Source: an uncultured Bacillota bacterium
GTDB taxonomy: Bacteria > Bacillota > Dehalobacteriia > UBA7702
DNA length: 64,000 nucleotides
Direction: 5' to 3'
NCBI GenBank assembly: GCA_934702375.1
Contig: CAKUYE010000004.1
Span: 1-64,000 of the forward strand
The notes beneath the pieces are model-generated. The model saw only the letters and a list, made by a program, of their open reading frames with translations, ran no database searches and was not told the origin of the DNA. The translations under genes and the position numbers were made by a program. Positions 16,736 to 26,517 of the stretch are shown here, in pieces. The stretch's first letter is position 1; the number at the start of each line of letters is the position of its first letter.

Positions 16736-19700
16736 ATGAATCAATGTAATAAGTTTGGAAGGAAGCTGCGGATTCTCTCCCTGTGCTTTATCCTTTTGGC
16801 GGCAGTAACCGTTTTTGCCGTAACCCCCTTTGCTTTCGCCGAGGATCAAACGGTATCGGATGAAACCGCAGCAGAGGAAGGCGCCGCAGGGATTCTGGAG
16901 GAAGAACCCTTCATTCCCCCGGCATCCTTTACCAACGTAGCCCCCTTTGGCGACCCGGTTCAGGGTACTGCCCCGGCCTACGCCGTGCAGGCGGCCAATG
17001 ACGGAGCGGAAACCGATGACGGTATGGTACTTTCCAAAACCGCCACCGCCAATGACGATGGCTCCTATACCATTCAAATGGAAGCCTACGCCACCGGGGA
17101 AAAGGTTATCTCCGAAGTATCAGAAGATATCCCCACCGATATCGTGCTGGTACTGGACCAGTCCGGGTCGATGGCCGAGTCTTTTGCCAGTGTTACTGCG
17201 GATACTTGGATTTCTAATGGATTTCGTAGAAACAGTGATAATTATAACAATCGAAGTAATTTATGGTATCAGCTTTCCGATGGCAGTTATGTTCAAGTAA
17301 CTATGGAAAGACAGTGGAACAATGGTTCCTATACCTATACCTATACTGATGCTGATGGTCAGACGGTCACAAATACTTCAAACGGACAATATACGGTATT
17401 TGATGAAGTTCGGTTCTATAAAAGAATTAGCAGCAATAGCCAAATCAATAAGTTAGATGCTTTGAAAAGTGCGGTGACCAATTTTTCTAATGAAGTAGCG
17501 ATCAAGGCAAACGGCGAAGATGGTGTTGCTGGTACTTCTGATGATATTCATCATAGAGTTGCAATTGTTGGGTTTTCTTCAAAAGATTATAATAATACTG
17601 AGCTTTTAACCGGGAACACTATTACTCGAGGAAATAGTTATAAAGGGATAACCGCAAACAATTCCCAATATTTCCCAACAGGGTATGCTCAAAATGGCCC
17701 TAATTATTACGGCAATGTTGGAATAACTTCTCAACAATATAAAAATGCGCTTTTAGATATGGCTTCTGAGAATGCTTATGCGGGGGTTATTACTGGTATT
17801 GATTCGCTTACTGCTTATGGTGGAACGCAAACACAAGCGGGTATTGATATGGCAAATCAAATTTTCGCGAATAATCCGTTAGAACCCGGGGAGAAACGCA
17901 ATCGCGTTATTGTTGTTTTCACTGATGGTGTGCCTGGTAACTATGGCTACGATTCTGAAGTAGCCAGTAATGCGATTACTAATGCCAATATTTCAAAAAA
18001 TACTTACGGTGCTACAGTTTACACGGTGGGTATTTTCTCCGGCGCTGATGCTAAGAGTGAAGGTGATCAGTATAGTGATAATGATACGCAGAAAGCTAAC
18101 TGGTTTATGCAGCAGGTATCTTCTAATAATGGAACTCCGCAATCCCCCAGTTACTATCTTTCCGCTGAGAATGCGGATGATTTGAATAAAATCTTCCAGC
18201 AAATATCCAGCAATGTGGAAACCGGCGGTACTAGCTCTACTTTGACCAGCGAGAGCGTAGTAAAGGATGTGATTTCTCCTTATTTTACTTTGCCGAACGG
18301 GGCATCTGAAAATGATATCACGTTAGAAACGTATACCTGCACCGGTAAGAACGGCTCTGACTACACTTGGAGTAAAAACGCTGATGCGATGGGCGCGAAA
18401 GCAACCATTTCCGGCGATCAGGTAAGTGTTACCGGCTTTAACTTCTCCGAGAACTATGTTGGTACCGTCACCGAGAACGGCGATATCTCCTATCGCGGTC
18501 ATAAGCTGGTAATCTCCTTTAAAGTCTCACCGAAGAAGGGCTTCCTCGGCGGCAACAATGTGCCCACCAATGCCAATGCCGGCATTTATGCCAAAGAGGG
18601 CGATGCGAACGCAGTAAAAACCTTTGAAGTACCCACCGTCAACGTGCCTATTCCGAAAATCACTGTCACCGCTGCGGACAAAAATGTGTATTTGCTTCAA
18701 AATCCTACCGACGACCAATTAAGAGCCGGTATGACCGTAAAATGCGGTAATGTGGATATTACCGACCCGAGTACACTTGAGGAGTGGCAAAAGGAATTTG
18801 TGACGATCGACACTCCGTCGGTAAGTAAAAGCGATGGTTTCAATGCGACTGCCGATGGAACCTATACGATCACCGCAAGTGTTTCGCCTAAGGATGATGG
18901 TAGCGAAGAAGCAGAATCCGGCACTGGTACCGCAAATATCAACGTATTCAATCCGGAAGTTACCTTCAAAGACAGCCAGATTTATCTTGGGCAGACTGTT
19001 GAAAATTACGATGTTAATTTAGCAGATGTCCAATGGAAACATGGAGATACAATTGCTGATTCTACCAATATGGGTGGCGCTAGCGCTCCGGAACTGACCT
19101 ATTCATACAATCCCACTCCCAACGGATTTAAAAAGGATACCGGCGTAAAAGTAACTGGTGTGACAATCAACAACACTTCGGTTATAAATCATGTAACCTT
19201 TAGTCATGATGCATGTGATGAGCTTGAAAGCAATTGCCAATTTGGTAAAGAAGGCTTTACCCTTAACGATTGCAACTTCATCGTCCACGTAAAAGGCTTT
19301 GATCTGATGATCCAAAAACAAGGTGCACAATCTATTGACGAAAACCAGTCCTTCATCTTCAATGTGGAAAAATTGGAAGGTGATAAGTGGGTTTTGGTAA
19401 CCCAAGCTGTGGTTCTCGGCAACAGCTATGTTACCATCACAGAGCTTCCCATCGGTACTTACCGAGTAGTTGAAGATCAGAACTGGAGCTGGCGGTATAA
19501 ACTAACCAATATTACCGGAGATGGCCAGCTTATTGAAGGAGTTTCCTCTTTCCCTGATCAGGTTACCTTTACCGGAGACGATGACGTATTCTCCAAATCC
19601 TTGACCTTCACCAATGAACGAACCAAAACCAAATGGCTCAACGGCAGCGCCTTCTGTCAGAACTATTGGACAAAAGGCGAAGATGGTAATTGGAAAGTAG

Positions 19701-19747
19701 AAAAGCACACTTTCCCCAATCAGAAGAAAGACACCCAAAACAACTAA
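16736..19747 (+). CDS. Secreted von Willebrand factor A-domain protein, adhesin-like
   Basis: A 1003-residue protein. Residues 1-36 are a signal peptide ending AFA-ED. A VWA domain covers about 138-500, with the metal-binding MIDAS start DQSGSM at about 142 and a later FTDGVPG. Beta-rich segments follow, including a PKKGFLGGNNVPTNA strand region and, near 855-965, a SpaA/Cna-B-like domain (FIFNVEKLEG, then ITELPIGTYRVVEDQNWSWRY). The layout is that of pilus-tip or surface adhesins. The tail ends hydrophilic and lacks an LPXTG signal, SLH repeats or a membrane helix, so anchoring is unexplained; it may be released or bound non-covalently. The start follows GTGAGG. Confidence 0.82.
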   Translation: MNQCNKFGRKLRILSLCFILLAAVTVFAVTPFAFAEDQTVSDETAAEEGAAGILEEEPFIPPASFTNVAPFGDPVQGTAPAYAVQAANDGAETDDGMVLSKTATANDDGSYTIQMEAYATGEKVISEVSEDIPTDIVLVLDQSGSMAESFASVTADTWISNGFRRNSDNYNNRSNLWYQLSDGSYVQVTMERQWNNGSYTYTYTDADGQTVTNTSNGQYTVFDEVRFYKRISSNSQINKLDALKSAVTNFSNEVAIKANGEDGVAGTSDDIHHRVAIVGFSSKDYNNTELLTGNTITRGNSYKGITANNSQYFPTGYAQNGPNYYGNVGITSQQYKNALLDMASENAYAGVITGIDSLTAYGGTQTQAGIDMANQIFANNPLEPGEKRNRVIVVFTDGVPGNYGYDSEVASNAITNANISKNTYGATVYTVGIFSGADAKSEGDQYSDNDTQKANWFMQQVSSNNGTPQSPSYYLSAENADDLNKIFQQISSNVETGGTSSTLTSESVVKDVISPYFTLPNGASENDITLETYTCTGKNGSDYTWSKNADAMGAKATISGDQVSVTGFNFSENYVGTVTENGDISYRGHKLVISFKVSPKKGFLGGNNVPTNANAGIYAKEGDANAVKTFEVPTVNVPIPKITVTAADKNVYLLQNPTDDQLRAGMTVKCGNVDITDPSTLEEWQKEFVTIDTPSVSKSDGFNATADGTYTITASVSPKDDGSEEAESGTGTANINVFNPEVTFKDSQIYLGQTVENYDVNLADVQWKHGDTIADSTNMGGASAPELTYSYNPTPNGFKKDTGVKVTGVTINNTSVINHVTFSHDACDELESNCQFGKEGFTLNDCNFIVHVKGFDLMIQKQGAQSIDENQSFIFNVEKLEGDKWVLVTQAVVLGNSYVTITELPIGTYRVVEDQNWSWRYKLTNITGDGQLIEGVSSFPDQVTFTGDDDVFSKSLTFTNERTKTKWLNGSAFCQNYWTKGEDGNWKVEKHTFPNQKKDTQNN

Positions 19748-19762
19748 AAAGCCACAGAAACG

Positions 19763-19793
19763 CAAAACCCCGAAGCTTCGCTCCGGGGTTTTG
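19763..19793. terminator. Terminator after the VWA gene
   Basis: CAAAACCCCG (19763-19772) pairs with CGGGGTTTTG (19784-19793). Confidence 0.85.
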
Positions 19794-19831
19794 TGTTATG
19801 GGCAAAAGCATATAATTATTCTCCTTGCGTA

Positions 19832-19860
19832 TTGATAAAAAACTTTATTTTTGATACAAT
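19832..19860 (+). promoter_or_regulatory. Promoter of the Fic gene
   Basis: TTGATA, 17-base spacer, TACAAT; 45 bases before the start codon at 19906. Confidence 0.6.
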
Positions 19861-19905
19861 AATAGCTATAAAATCGGCATACATTTATCAAAAGAGGTGA
19901 AATTG

Positions 19906-21117
19906 ATGCAATACGTGTTGTTAAAAACGGTATATCACAAAGATCGTGCAAAATATCGGGCCTTGTATGAAAAGCGCTTTCCGGGAGAAGAAACGGTTCA
20001 CCTGCCGATCACCATCGGAGAAAGCCCCGCGTTCTATTGCATCACCGGGGAGCTGCTGGATATTGTTTACGATATCGCAATGCTGAATACGCGTATCTTT
20101 CAAATTGATGCGGAGCTGCCTCCCATCGCCCGGGAGCAGTTTATCAGCTCCTGTTTGATCAATGAGGTTGCCATGACCAATCGCATCGAAGGGATTCACA
20201 GCTCCCGAAAGGAAATCGGTGAGCTTTTAGAGGGTATTCGGGGCACGAAAAACGAAGATACCTTGCTGGGGCTGATCCTCAAATACGGCCGCCTTATCAG
20301 CGGTGACCATGACCGAATCCAATGCTGCCGGGATATCAGAAATCTTTTTGATGATCTTGTCGCCAAGGAGGTAGCAGGGGAAAACCCGAACGAAATGCCG
20401 GACGGCGCCATTTTCCGCAAGGATTCCGTCAGCATTTACACCGAGAGCCAAAAGGAAATTCATGTGGGGCTGTACCCCGAGGAAAAAATCATTGCCGCCA
20501 TGGAAACGGCCATCGGCATTTTAAACGATCAGAGCCAAAATAAGCTGATCCGCATTGCGCTGTTTCACTATTTATTTGGCTATATCCACCCCTTTTACAA
20601 CGGAAATGGCCGTGTAAACCGTTTTATCAGCAGTGCCCAGCTTGCCCAGGAATTAACGCCCTATATATGCTTTCAGCTATCCCAAACCATAAAGAACAAT
20701 ACCAAGAAGTATTACGATGCCTTTCAGTTTTGCAACCATCCCTTGAATAAAGGTGATCTGACCCCTTTTCTGATTATGTTCCTAAAGCTGGTAAAGGGGG
20801 CTGCCATGGAAATTAAGGAGAGTTTGGAGCAAAAATACGGCGATCTCAAGCATTACAGTCTCGCCCTTCAGGAGCTTCCCCTCGGAAAGCAGGAAGCCGT
20901 GTTTTTAAGCGTGGTGATCCAGGCTACATTGTTTTCCTCTGACGGAAGAGGCATCACAAACAAGGAATTGATGGAGCATCTCTCCATTTCCAGAACAACG
21001 ATTTCTCACCGGGTGGAACGAATCCGCAGCCTTGGCGAGTATATCCTTACGGACTACTCCGGGAAGGTGAAATATTACAAAGCCAATTTAGAGCTTTTGG
21101 ATCAAGCCCTTTCCTAA
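19906..21117 (+). CDS. Fic-domain protein (probable AMP transferase)
   Basis: A 403-residue cytoplasmic protein; ATG 19906 sits six bases after AAGAGGTGA, and an in-frame GTG at 19897 overlaps that box. The Fic core HPFYNGNGRVNR (about 228-239) matches HPFx(D/N)GNGRxxR and is intact. TNRIEG near residue 90 matches the S/T-x-x-x-E-G inhibitory helix placed N-terminal to the Fic domain, so the enzyme is likely self-inhibited. The C-terminal third holds a winged-helix segment (ITNKELMEHLSISRTTISHRVERI), as in the common Fic/DUF4172-like bacterial proteins. Family members usually transfer AMP from ATP to protein hydroxyls. No antitoxin gene is adjacent. It stands alone between terminators. Confidence 0.88.
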   Translation: MQYVLLKTVYHKDRAKYRALYEKRFPGEETVHLPITIGESPAFYCITGELLDIVYDIAMLNTRIFQIDAELPPIAREQFISSCLINEVAMTNRIEGIHSSRKEIGELLEGIRGTKNEDTLLGLILKYGRLISGDHDRIQCCRDIRNLFDDLVAKEVAGENPNEMPDGAIFRKDSVSIYTESQKEIHVGLYPEEKIIAAMETAIGILNDQSQNKLIRIALFHYLFGYIHPFYNGNGRVNRFISSAQLAQELTPYICFQLSQTIKNNTKKYYDAFQFCNHPLNKGDLTPFLIMFLKLVKGAAMEIKESLEQKYGDLKHYSLALQELPLGKQEAVFLSVVIQATLFSSDGRGITNKELMEHLSISRTTISHRVERIRSLGEYILTDYSGKVKYYKANLELLDQALS

Positions 21118-21158
21118 AGGACAAAGGGAAAATGGAGGAAAGCTCCGCATAAAAAAGT

Positions 21159-21195
21159 GCCTCAGAGCATTTGTGTTGCTCTGAGGCGTTGGTTT
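21159..21195. terminator. Bidirectional terminator
   Basis: GCCTCAGAGC (21159-21168) pairs with GCTCTGAGGC (21178-21187), with A-run before and T-run after. It serves the convergent Fic and carB-dapF genes. Confidence 0.9.
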
Positions 21196-21196
21196 T

Positions 21197-24100
21197 TTAT
21201 AGTTCTATGATACCTTCGTAGTCTTTTTTGGCATCGCCGGTCATGAATACGCCTTCGTCGGTGTAGCGAATGACCAGATCGCCACCTTTGAGTTTTACGG
21301 TGATATCGGTATCTTTTTTGCAATAGCCGTTGAGAACGGCGGCCACTGCCGCAGCACAGGCGCCGCTGCCGCAGGACATCGTTTCGCCGCTGCCGCGTTC
21401 CCAAACCCGCATCCGCAGTTTATTTCTGCCGAGAACGGAAACAAACTCGGTGTTCACCCGTTCCGGGAAGATGGCTGCATGTTCAAAATCCGGGCCGATA
21501 CGGCGGAGATCCAGGCTGTGGATATCGTCAAGGAATACCACGCAATGGGGGTTGCCCATGGAAAGGCAGGTTACATCGTACTTTTTGCCGCCGATCTCGG
21601 TGGTTTGGCCGATAATCACGCCATCCTTTTCCGGCTTTAATATGGTGGGTACGGCAATGGGATCAAGGAGCGCCGGGCCCATATCTACGGTAACGCTGTC
21701 TACCTCGCCGTCTCTGTCGGGATAGAGCCAGACCTTTTTGGGGCCGCCACCGGTTTCAATGATCATTTCCTTTTTGGGTACGATATTGTTTTCGTAGAGA
21801 TATTTTGCCACGCAGCGCAGGGCGTTACCGCAAATGATCCCTTCGGTACCGTCGGCATTGTACTGGGTCATTTTGGCGTCACAGGTTTCGGAGCGTTCCA
21901 TCAGGATGATGCCGTCGGAGCCGATGCCGGTGTGGCGGTTGGCCAAAGCCACAGCCACGGATTCCGGAGCGGAAAGCTCCTGAGCAAAGCAATCGAAATA
22001 GATGTAGTCGTTATTGCAGGCCCGCATTTTCAGGAAAGGAACCTTTGTCCGCTCCCGGCGCAGGGCATTGATGTTTACCAGCTCCATGGTTTGCTGGGAA
22101 TAGCGGCTGTTTAAGCTGTCGATGAGGGCATTTGCTGTGTCCATGGAGGTAAGGCAGGGAATGGCCCTTTCTACGGCCTTGCGGCGGATTTTTACGCTGT
22201 CTCTGGCAGGGAGACGTCCCTTTTTGGAGGTGGAGATGACGTATTGGATTTTTCCGCTTTCCAGCAGCTCCATCAGGCCGTCGCCTTCGCTGATTTTAGG
22301 AACGGTGGTTACATCCATCCCGGCGTTGAACAATGCCCGGGCTGTGCCCTTGGTGGCATAGAGGGTAAAGCCGCTTTCGTAGAATTTTCTGGCGGTGTCC
22401 ACCATTTCCCCTTTGTCGCTGTTGCGGACGGTGATGAAAACGCCGCCGCCTTTTTCCATGCGATAGTTCGCCGCGACCAGGCCTTTATAGAGGGCTTCCA
22501 TCAGGGTGCGGCCGATGCCGAGAACTTCCCCGGTGGATTTCATTTCCGGCCCAAGCTGGGTATCGAGACCGGAAAGCTTTTCAAAGGAGAATACCGGTAC
22601 TTTTACGGCAAAGTAGGGTACCGAGCGGTAAAGGCCGGTGCCGTAGCCCATATCCTTGAGCTTTTCTCCCAGCATGGCCCGGGTGGCGATATCCACCACC
22701 GGCAAGCCCGTGACCTTGGAAATGTAAGGCACGGTACGGGAGGACCGGGGGTTGGCTTCGATAACGTAGATTTCATTGGCGTAGATTACGTATTGGATAT
22801 TCAAAAGCCCCATGGTTTTCAGGCTCTTGGCAATCTTTTCCGAGGCGGCAATGAGCTTTTCCGTCAGAGGTCCGGTAAGGTTAAAGGCGGGATATGCCGC
22901 AATGGAATCCCCGGAGTGCACCCCGGCCCGTTCGATATGCTCCATGATGCCGGGGATCAGGATATCCTCGCCATCGGAAATGATATCAACTTCTACTTCA
23001 ACGCCCATGAGGTAGGCGTCGATGAGTACGGGGTTTTCAATGCCCTGGGCGAGAATGATGCCCATATATTCTTCGATATCTTCATCGTTAAAGGCAATGA
23101 TCATGTTTTGGCCCCCCAATACGTAGGAGGGACGGAGCAGCACCGGATAGCCCAGGCGCTCTGCAGCGGCAATGGCTTCCTTGGCGGTCATCACCGTTTC
23201 CCCTTTGGGGCGTTTGATGCCGTGCTCTTCCAGAATTTCATCAAAGCGTTCTCTGTCTTCGGCAATGTCAATGCTGTCGGCCTGGGTGCCGAGGATATGT
23301 TCTCCCCGGGCATCGAGGTATTTTGTCAGCTTAATGGCAGTTTGTCCGCCAAAGGCCACTACCACGCCATCGGGTTTTTCCGTGTCGAGGATATAGCCGA
23401 CATCCTCCGGTGTAAGGGCTTCAAAATAGAGGCGGTCGGCGGTGTTGAAGTCGGTGGAAACGGTTTCCGGGTTGTTATTGACCAGCACCACTTCGTAGCC
23501 GGCTTCCTTCAGCGTCCATACGCAGTGAACCGAGGCATAGTCAAACTCAATGCCCTGACCGATGCGGATGGGGCCGGAGCCGAAAACAACGATGCGCTTT
23601 TTGCCGGTAGCGTGTTCGGCAATGAATTCTTCGGCTTCGTTTTCTTCATCGAAGGTGCTGTAAAAGTAGGGGGTCTCTGCGGCAAATTCCCCGGCGCAGG
23701 TATCCACCATTTTATAAACGGCTCTGGCCGGTGCGGCAATCTTTTGACCGGAAAGGGCTTCGATGGTTTCATCTAGGAAGCCGTATTTCTTTGCCGCCCT
23801 ATAGAGGCTTTCCGTTAATTCTTCTTTTTTCAGAGCCTGTTCCATGTCGGCCAGATTTTTCAGCTTGGCAAGGAACCAGAGGTCGATTTGATTCCATTGA
23901 TGAATCGTTTCCAGAGAGGTTCCCCGTTTGATGGCTTCGTAAACGGCGAAGATTCTTTCATCGGTAGGCTCTGTGGCCATGGCTTGTAAGGCGTCATCGT
24001 CCAGTTCCTCTATTTTCGCCATGGTAAGGGTTTTTTGGCCGATTTCCGCGCCGCGAATGGATTTCATCAAGGCTTGCTCAAAACCGGGAGCAATGGCCAT

Positions 24101-25246
24101 GACTTCCCCTGTGGCCTTCATCTGAGTGCCCAGGGTGCGCTTGGCATAAACGAATTTATCAAAGGGCCAGCGGGGCATTTTTACTACGGTGTAGTCCAGA
24201 GTCGGCTCAAAGGATGCATAGGTTTGGCCGGTGATCTCATTTTTGATTTCATCGAGGTGATAGCCGATGGCAATGAGAGCCGCCGTTCTGGCAATGGGGT
24301 AGCCGGTGGCTTTACTTGCCAAGGCCGAAGAACGGGACACACGGGGGTTTACTTCGATCACGGCGTATTCAAAGGAGGTCGGGTGCAGGGCAAACTGGCA
24401 GTTGCAACCGCCGTTGACACCGAGGGCCGAAACGATTTTTAAGGAAGCGCTACGGAGCATCTGGTATTCCTTATCGGAAAGGGTCAGCGCCGGTGCCACA
24501 ACGATGGAATCCCCGGTGTGAACCCCAACGGGGTCAAGGTTTTCCATGGAGCAGATGGTCACCACGTTATCGGCTTCGTCCCGCATGACTTCAAACTCGA
24601 TTTCCTTCCAACCGGCTACAGAGCGTTCGATCAGCACCTGGTGGATGGGGGAGGTACGCAGGCCGTTTTCGGCAATTTCTTCCAGCTCGGCTTTGTCCTT
24701 TGCCATGCCGCCGCCGCTGCCGCCTAAGGTAAAGGCCGGGCGAACGATCACGGGATAGCCGATCTCATCGGCAAAGCGCAGAGCTGCGGCAACGTCGTTT
24801 ACCACGAGGGAGGGGATCACCGGCTGGCCGATGGATTCCATGCAATCTTTAAAGCTTTGGCGATCCTCGGCTTTGTCGATGGTTTCCAGGTCGGCTCCGA
24901 GCATGGTAACGTTTTCTTCTTCAAAAAAGCCTTCCTTGGCCAGCTGCATCCCAAGGGTAAGGCCCATCTGACCGCCTAACGCCGAGAGAAAGCCCTGAGG
25001 CTTTTCTTTTTTGATGATACGTTTTACCACATCGGTGGTGAGAGGTTCGATATAGATCTTATCGGCCATCACATTGTCGGTCATGATGGTGGCGGGATTG
25101 GGGTTGATGAGTACGACCTCCAGCCCCTTTTCTTTTAAGGCCCGGCAGGCCTGGGTGCCGGCGTAGTCGAATTCCGCGGCCTGGCCGATAACGATGGGGC
25201 CGCTGCCGATGACCAGAACTTTTTTGATATCAGGATTTTGCGGCAT
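21197..25246 (-). CDS. carB: Carbamoyl-phosphate synthase large subunit fused to diaminopimelate epimerase
   Basis: One unbroken 1349-residue frame. Residues 1 to about 1058 are a complete CarB: two ATP-grasp halves (opening IGSGPIVIGQAAEFDYAGTQ and, after the midpoint, FGSGPIRIGQGIEFDY) and the C-terminal MGS-like allosteric domain. After a linker of about 12 residues, 1071-1349 form a complete DapF: opening FLKMRACNNDYIYFD, first catalytic Cys1139 in IICGNALRC, second Cys1292 in GETMSCGSGACA. Both epimerase cysteines are present, so both activities look intact: carbamoyl phosphate for pyrimidine and arginine, and LL- to meso-diaminopimelate for lysine and peptidoglycan. It begins two bases after the carA stop. 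The fusion joins two pathways with no shared step. Confidence 0.95.
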   Translation of the reverse strand: MPQNPDIKKVLVIGSGPIVIGQAAEFDYAGTQACRALKEKGLEVVLINPNPATIMTDNVMADKIYIEPLTTDVVKRIIKKEKPQGFLSALGGQMGLTLGMQLAKEGFFEEENVTMLGADLETIDKAEDRQSFKDCMESIGQPVIPSLVVNDVAAALRFADEIGYPVIVRPAFTLGGSGGGMAKDKAELEEIAENGLRTSPIHQVLIERSVAGWKEIEFEVMRDEADNVVTICSMENLDPVGVHTGDSIVVAPALTLSDKEYQMLRSASLKIVSALGVNGGCNCQFALHPTSFEYAVIEVNPRVSRSSALASKATGYPIARTAALIAIGYHLDEIKNEITGQTYASFEPTLDYTVVKMPRWPFDKFVYAKRTLGTQMKATGEVMAIAPGFEQALMKSIRGAEIGQKTLTMAKIEELDDDALQAMATEPTDERIFAVYEAIKRGTSLETIHQWNQIDLWFLAKLKNLADMEQALKKEELTESLYRAAKKYGFLDETIEALSGQKIAAPARAVYKMVDTCAGEFAAETPYFYSTFDEENEAEEFIAEHATGKKRIVVFGSGPIRIGQGIEFDYASVHCVWTLKEAGYEVVLVNNNPETVSTDFNTADRLYFEALTPEDVGYILDTEKPDGVVVAFGGQTAIKLTKYLDARGEHILGTQADSIDIAEDRERFDEILEEHGIKRPKGETVMTAKEAIAAAERLGYPVLLRPSYVLGGQNMIIAFNDEDIEEYMGIILAQGIENPVLIDAYLMGVEVEVDIISDGEDILIPGIMEHIERAGVHSGDSIAAYPAFNLTGPLTEKLIAASEKIAKSLKTMGLLNIQYVIYANEIYVIEANPRSSRTVPYISKVTGLPVVDIATRAMLGEKLKDMGYGTGLYRSVPYFAVKVPVFSFEKLSGLDTQLGPEMKSTGEVLGIGRTLMEALYKGLVAANYRMEKGGGVFITVRNSDKGEMVDTARKFYESGFTLYATKGTARALFNAGMDVTTVPKISEGDGLMELLESGKIQYVISTSKKGRLPARDSVKIRRKAVERAIPCLTSMDTANALIDSLNSRYSQQTMELVNINALRRERTKVPFLKMRACNNDYIYFDCFAQELSAPESVAVALANRHTGIGSDGIILMERSETCDAKMTQYNADGTEGIICGNALRCVAKYLYENNIVPKKEMIIETGGGPKKVWLYPDRDGEVDSVTVDMGPALLDPIAVPTILKPEKDGVIIGQTTEIGGKKYDVTCLSMGNPHCVVFLDDIHSLDLRRIGPDFEHAAIFPERVNTEFVSVLGRNKLRMRVWERGSGETMSCGSGACAAAVAAVLNGYCKKDTDITVKLKGGDLVIRYTDEGVFMTGDAKKDYEGIIEL

Positions 25247-25248
25247 GA

Positions 25249-26337
25249 TTATTTACCCCCTTTCACTGTGGCGATCATATGCAGAAAATCATCGAAGAGG
25301 AATGCCGAGTCCTTGGGACCGGCGGCTGCTTCGGGATGGAATTGCACGGAAAAACCGGGGAAGGTATCGTACTGAACGCCTTCACAGGTCTTGTCATTTA
25401 CATTTTCGTAAAGGAGCTTGGCGTGGGGGGGCAGTGTTGTTTCATCCACAGCGTAGCCGTGGTTTTGGCTGGTAATGCAGATGCTGCCGTCGGTGAGGTT
25501 GCGAACGGGCTGGTTGCCGCCGCGGTGGCCGTATTTGAGCTTCTTTGTTTTTGCTCCCTGAGAGAGAGCCAGAAGCTGGTGGCCTAAGCAAATGCCGCAA
25601 ATCGCCATGCCGGAGCTTGCCACTTTGCCGATTTCGGCAATGATCTCTGTATTGTCGGCAGGGTCCCCGGGGCCGTTGGAAAGCATGATGCCGTCCAGGT
25701 TTAATTTGGCAATTTCCTCGGCAGAGGTGTGGGCCGGCAGACATACAACTTCGCAGTCGCGGCGATTCAGTTCTTTGATGATATTATGCTTGGCGCCGAA
25801 ATCCCAAAGCCCTACTTTGTATTTTTTTTCTTCCGCAGGATAGGTCGTGATTTCTGTGGTTGTTGTGGATTCTACACTTTCGGTAATGGTGTAGCTGCGG
25901 ATTTTTTCCAGTTTGGCTTCTTTGTCGCTGAGGTCGGCAGTGATCATGCCGTTCATTACGCCAAAGGCCCGGAGCTTGCGGGTGAGCGCGCGGGTATCGA
26001 TATCGTAAAGACCGATGATGTTGTTTTCCTTTAAAAAGGAATCAATATCGCCTTCGGAGCGGAAATTAGAGGGAGTTTCGCACCATTCCCGGACGATGTA
26101 ACCTTTGATATGGGAGGCATCACTTTCAAAATCGGCGGGGATCACACCATAGTTGCCAATGAGGGGAAAGGTCTGCACAACGATTTGTCCGTAGTAGCTG
26201 GGGTCGGTCAGTGTTTCCAGATAACCTACGATACCGGTGGTAAATACAACTTCACCAAGGGTGTCTCCAACGGCGCCGAAGCTTTTTCCTGTAAAGACCG
26301 TTCCGTCGGCTAACAGGAGATAGATCTCTTTACTCAT
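25249..26337 (-). CDS. carA: Carbamoyl-phosphate synthase small (glutaminase) subunit
   Basis: A 362-residue protein of normal length. The N-terminal CPSase domain opens LLLADGTVFTGKSFGA. The C-terminal class I glutamine amidotransferase has the nucleophile Cys in GICLGHQLLAL, and the His-Glu pair in VQFHPEAAAGP. It hydrolyses glutamine and passes ammonia to CarB. It forms a two-gene operon with the carB-dapF fusion. The start follows AAAGGA, and a strong promoter lies 32 bases upstream. No PyrR-type leader hairpin is visible in the short leader. Confidence 0.96.
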   Translation of the reverse strand: MSKEIYLLLADGTVFTGKSFGAVGDTLGEVVFTTGIVGYLETLTDPSYYGQIVVQTFPLIGNYGVIPADFESDASHIKGYIVREWCETPSNFRSEGDIDSFLKENNIIGLYDIDTRALTRKLRAFGVMNGMITADLSDKEAKLEKIRSYTITESVESTTTTEITTYPAEEKKYKVGLWDFGAKHNIIKELNRRDCEVVCLPAHTSAEEIAKLNLDGIMLSNGPGDPADNTEIIAEIGKVASSGMAICGICLGHQLLALSQGAKTKKLKYGHRGGNQPVRNLTDGSICITSQNHGYAVDETTLPPHAKLLYENVNDKTCEGVQYDTFPGFSVQFHPEAAAGPKDSAFLFDDFLHMIATVKGGK

Positions 26338-26368
26338 TTCATCTGTCCTTTCTGTAGCTATTCTTATT

Positions 26369-26397
26369 ATTATAAAATGATTTCAGAAACAAGTCAA
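26369..26397 (-). promoter_or_regulatory. Promoter of carA-carB/dapF
   Basis: On the minus strand TTGACT (26397-26392), a 17-base spacer and TATAAT (26374-26369). Near-consensus sigma-A promoter. Confidence 0.8.
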
Positions 26398-26464
26398 CAT
26401 GATATCGCTTGCTTCTATAAATATAAATAAATTCGCATATTTTTGCGCGTTTTGCCTTTTCATA

Positions 26465-26504
26465 GAAAAGCCGGTCGGAGAGAAAATGATCCTCTTCGGC
26501 CGGC
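26465..26504 (-). terminator. Terminator of the sulfatase gene
   Basis: A 13-position stem (26470-26482 with 26492-26504, G-U pairs included) with an AAAATGATC loop on the plus strand. A T-run follows on the minus strand. Confidence 0.8.
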
Positions 26505-26517
26505 GTTTTGGTTATGG

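Noticed and set aside
22244..23776. 510-codon open frame on the plus strand
   Set aside because: Antisense shadow of carB-dapF, with no start signal or domain.
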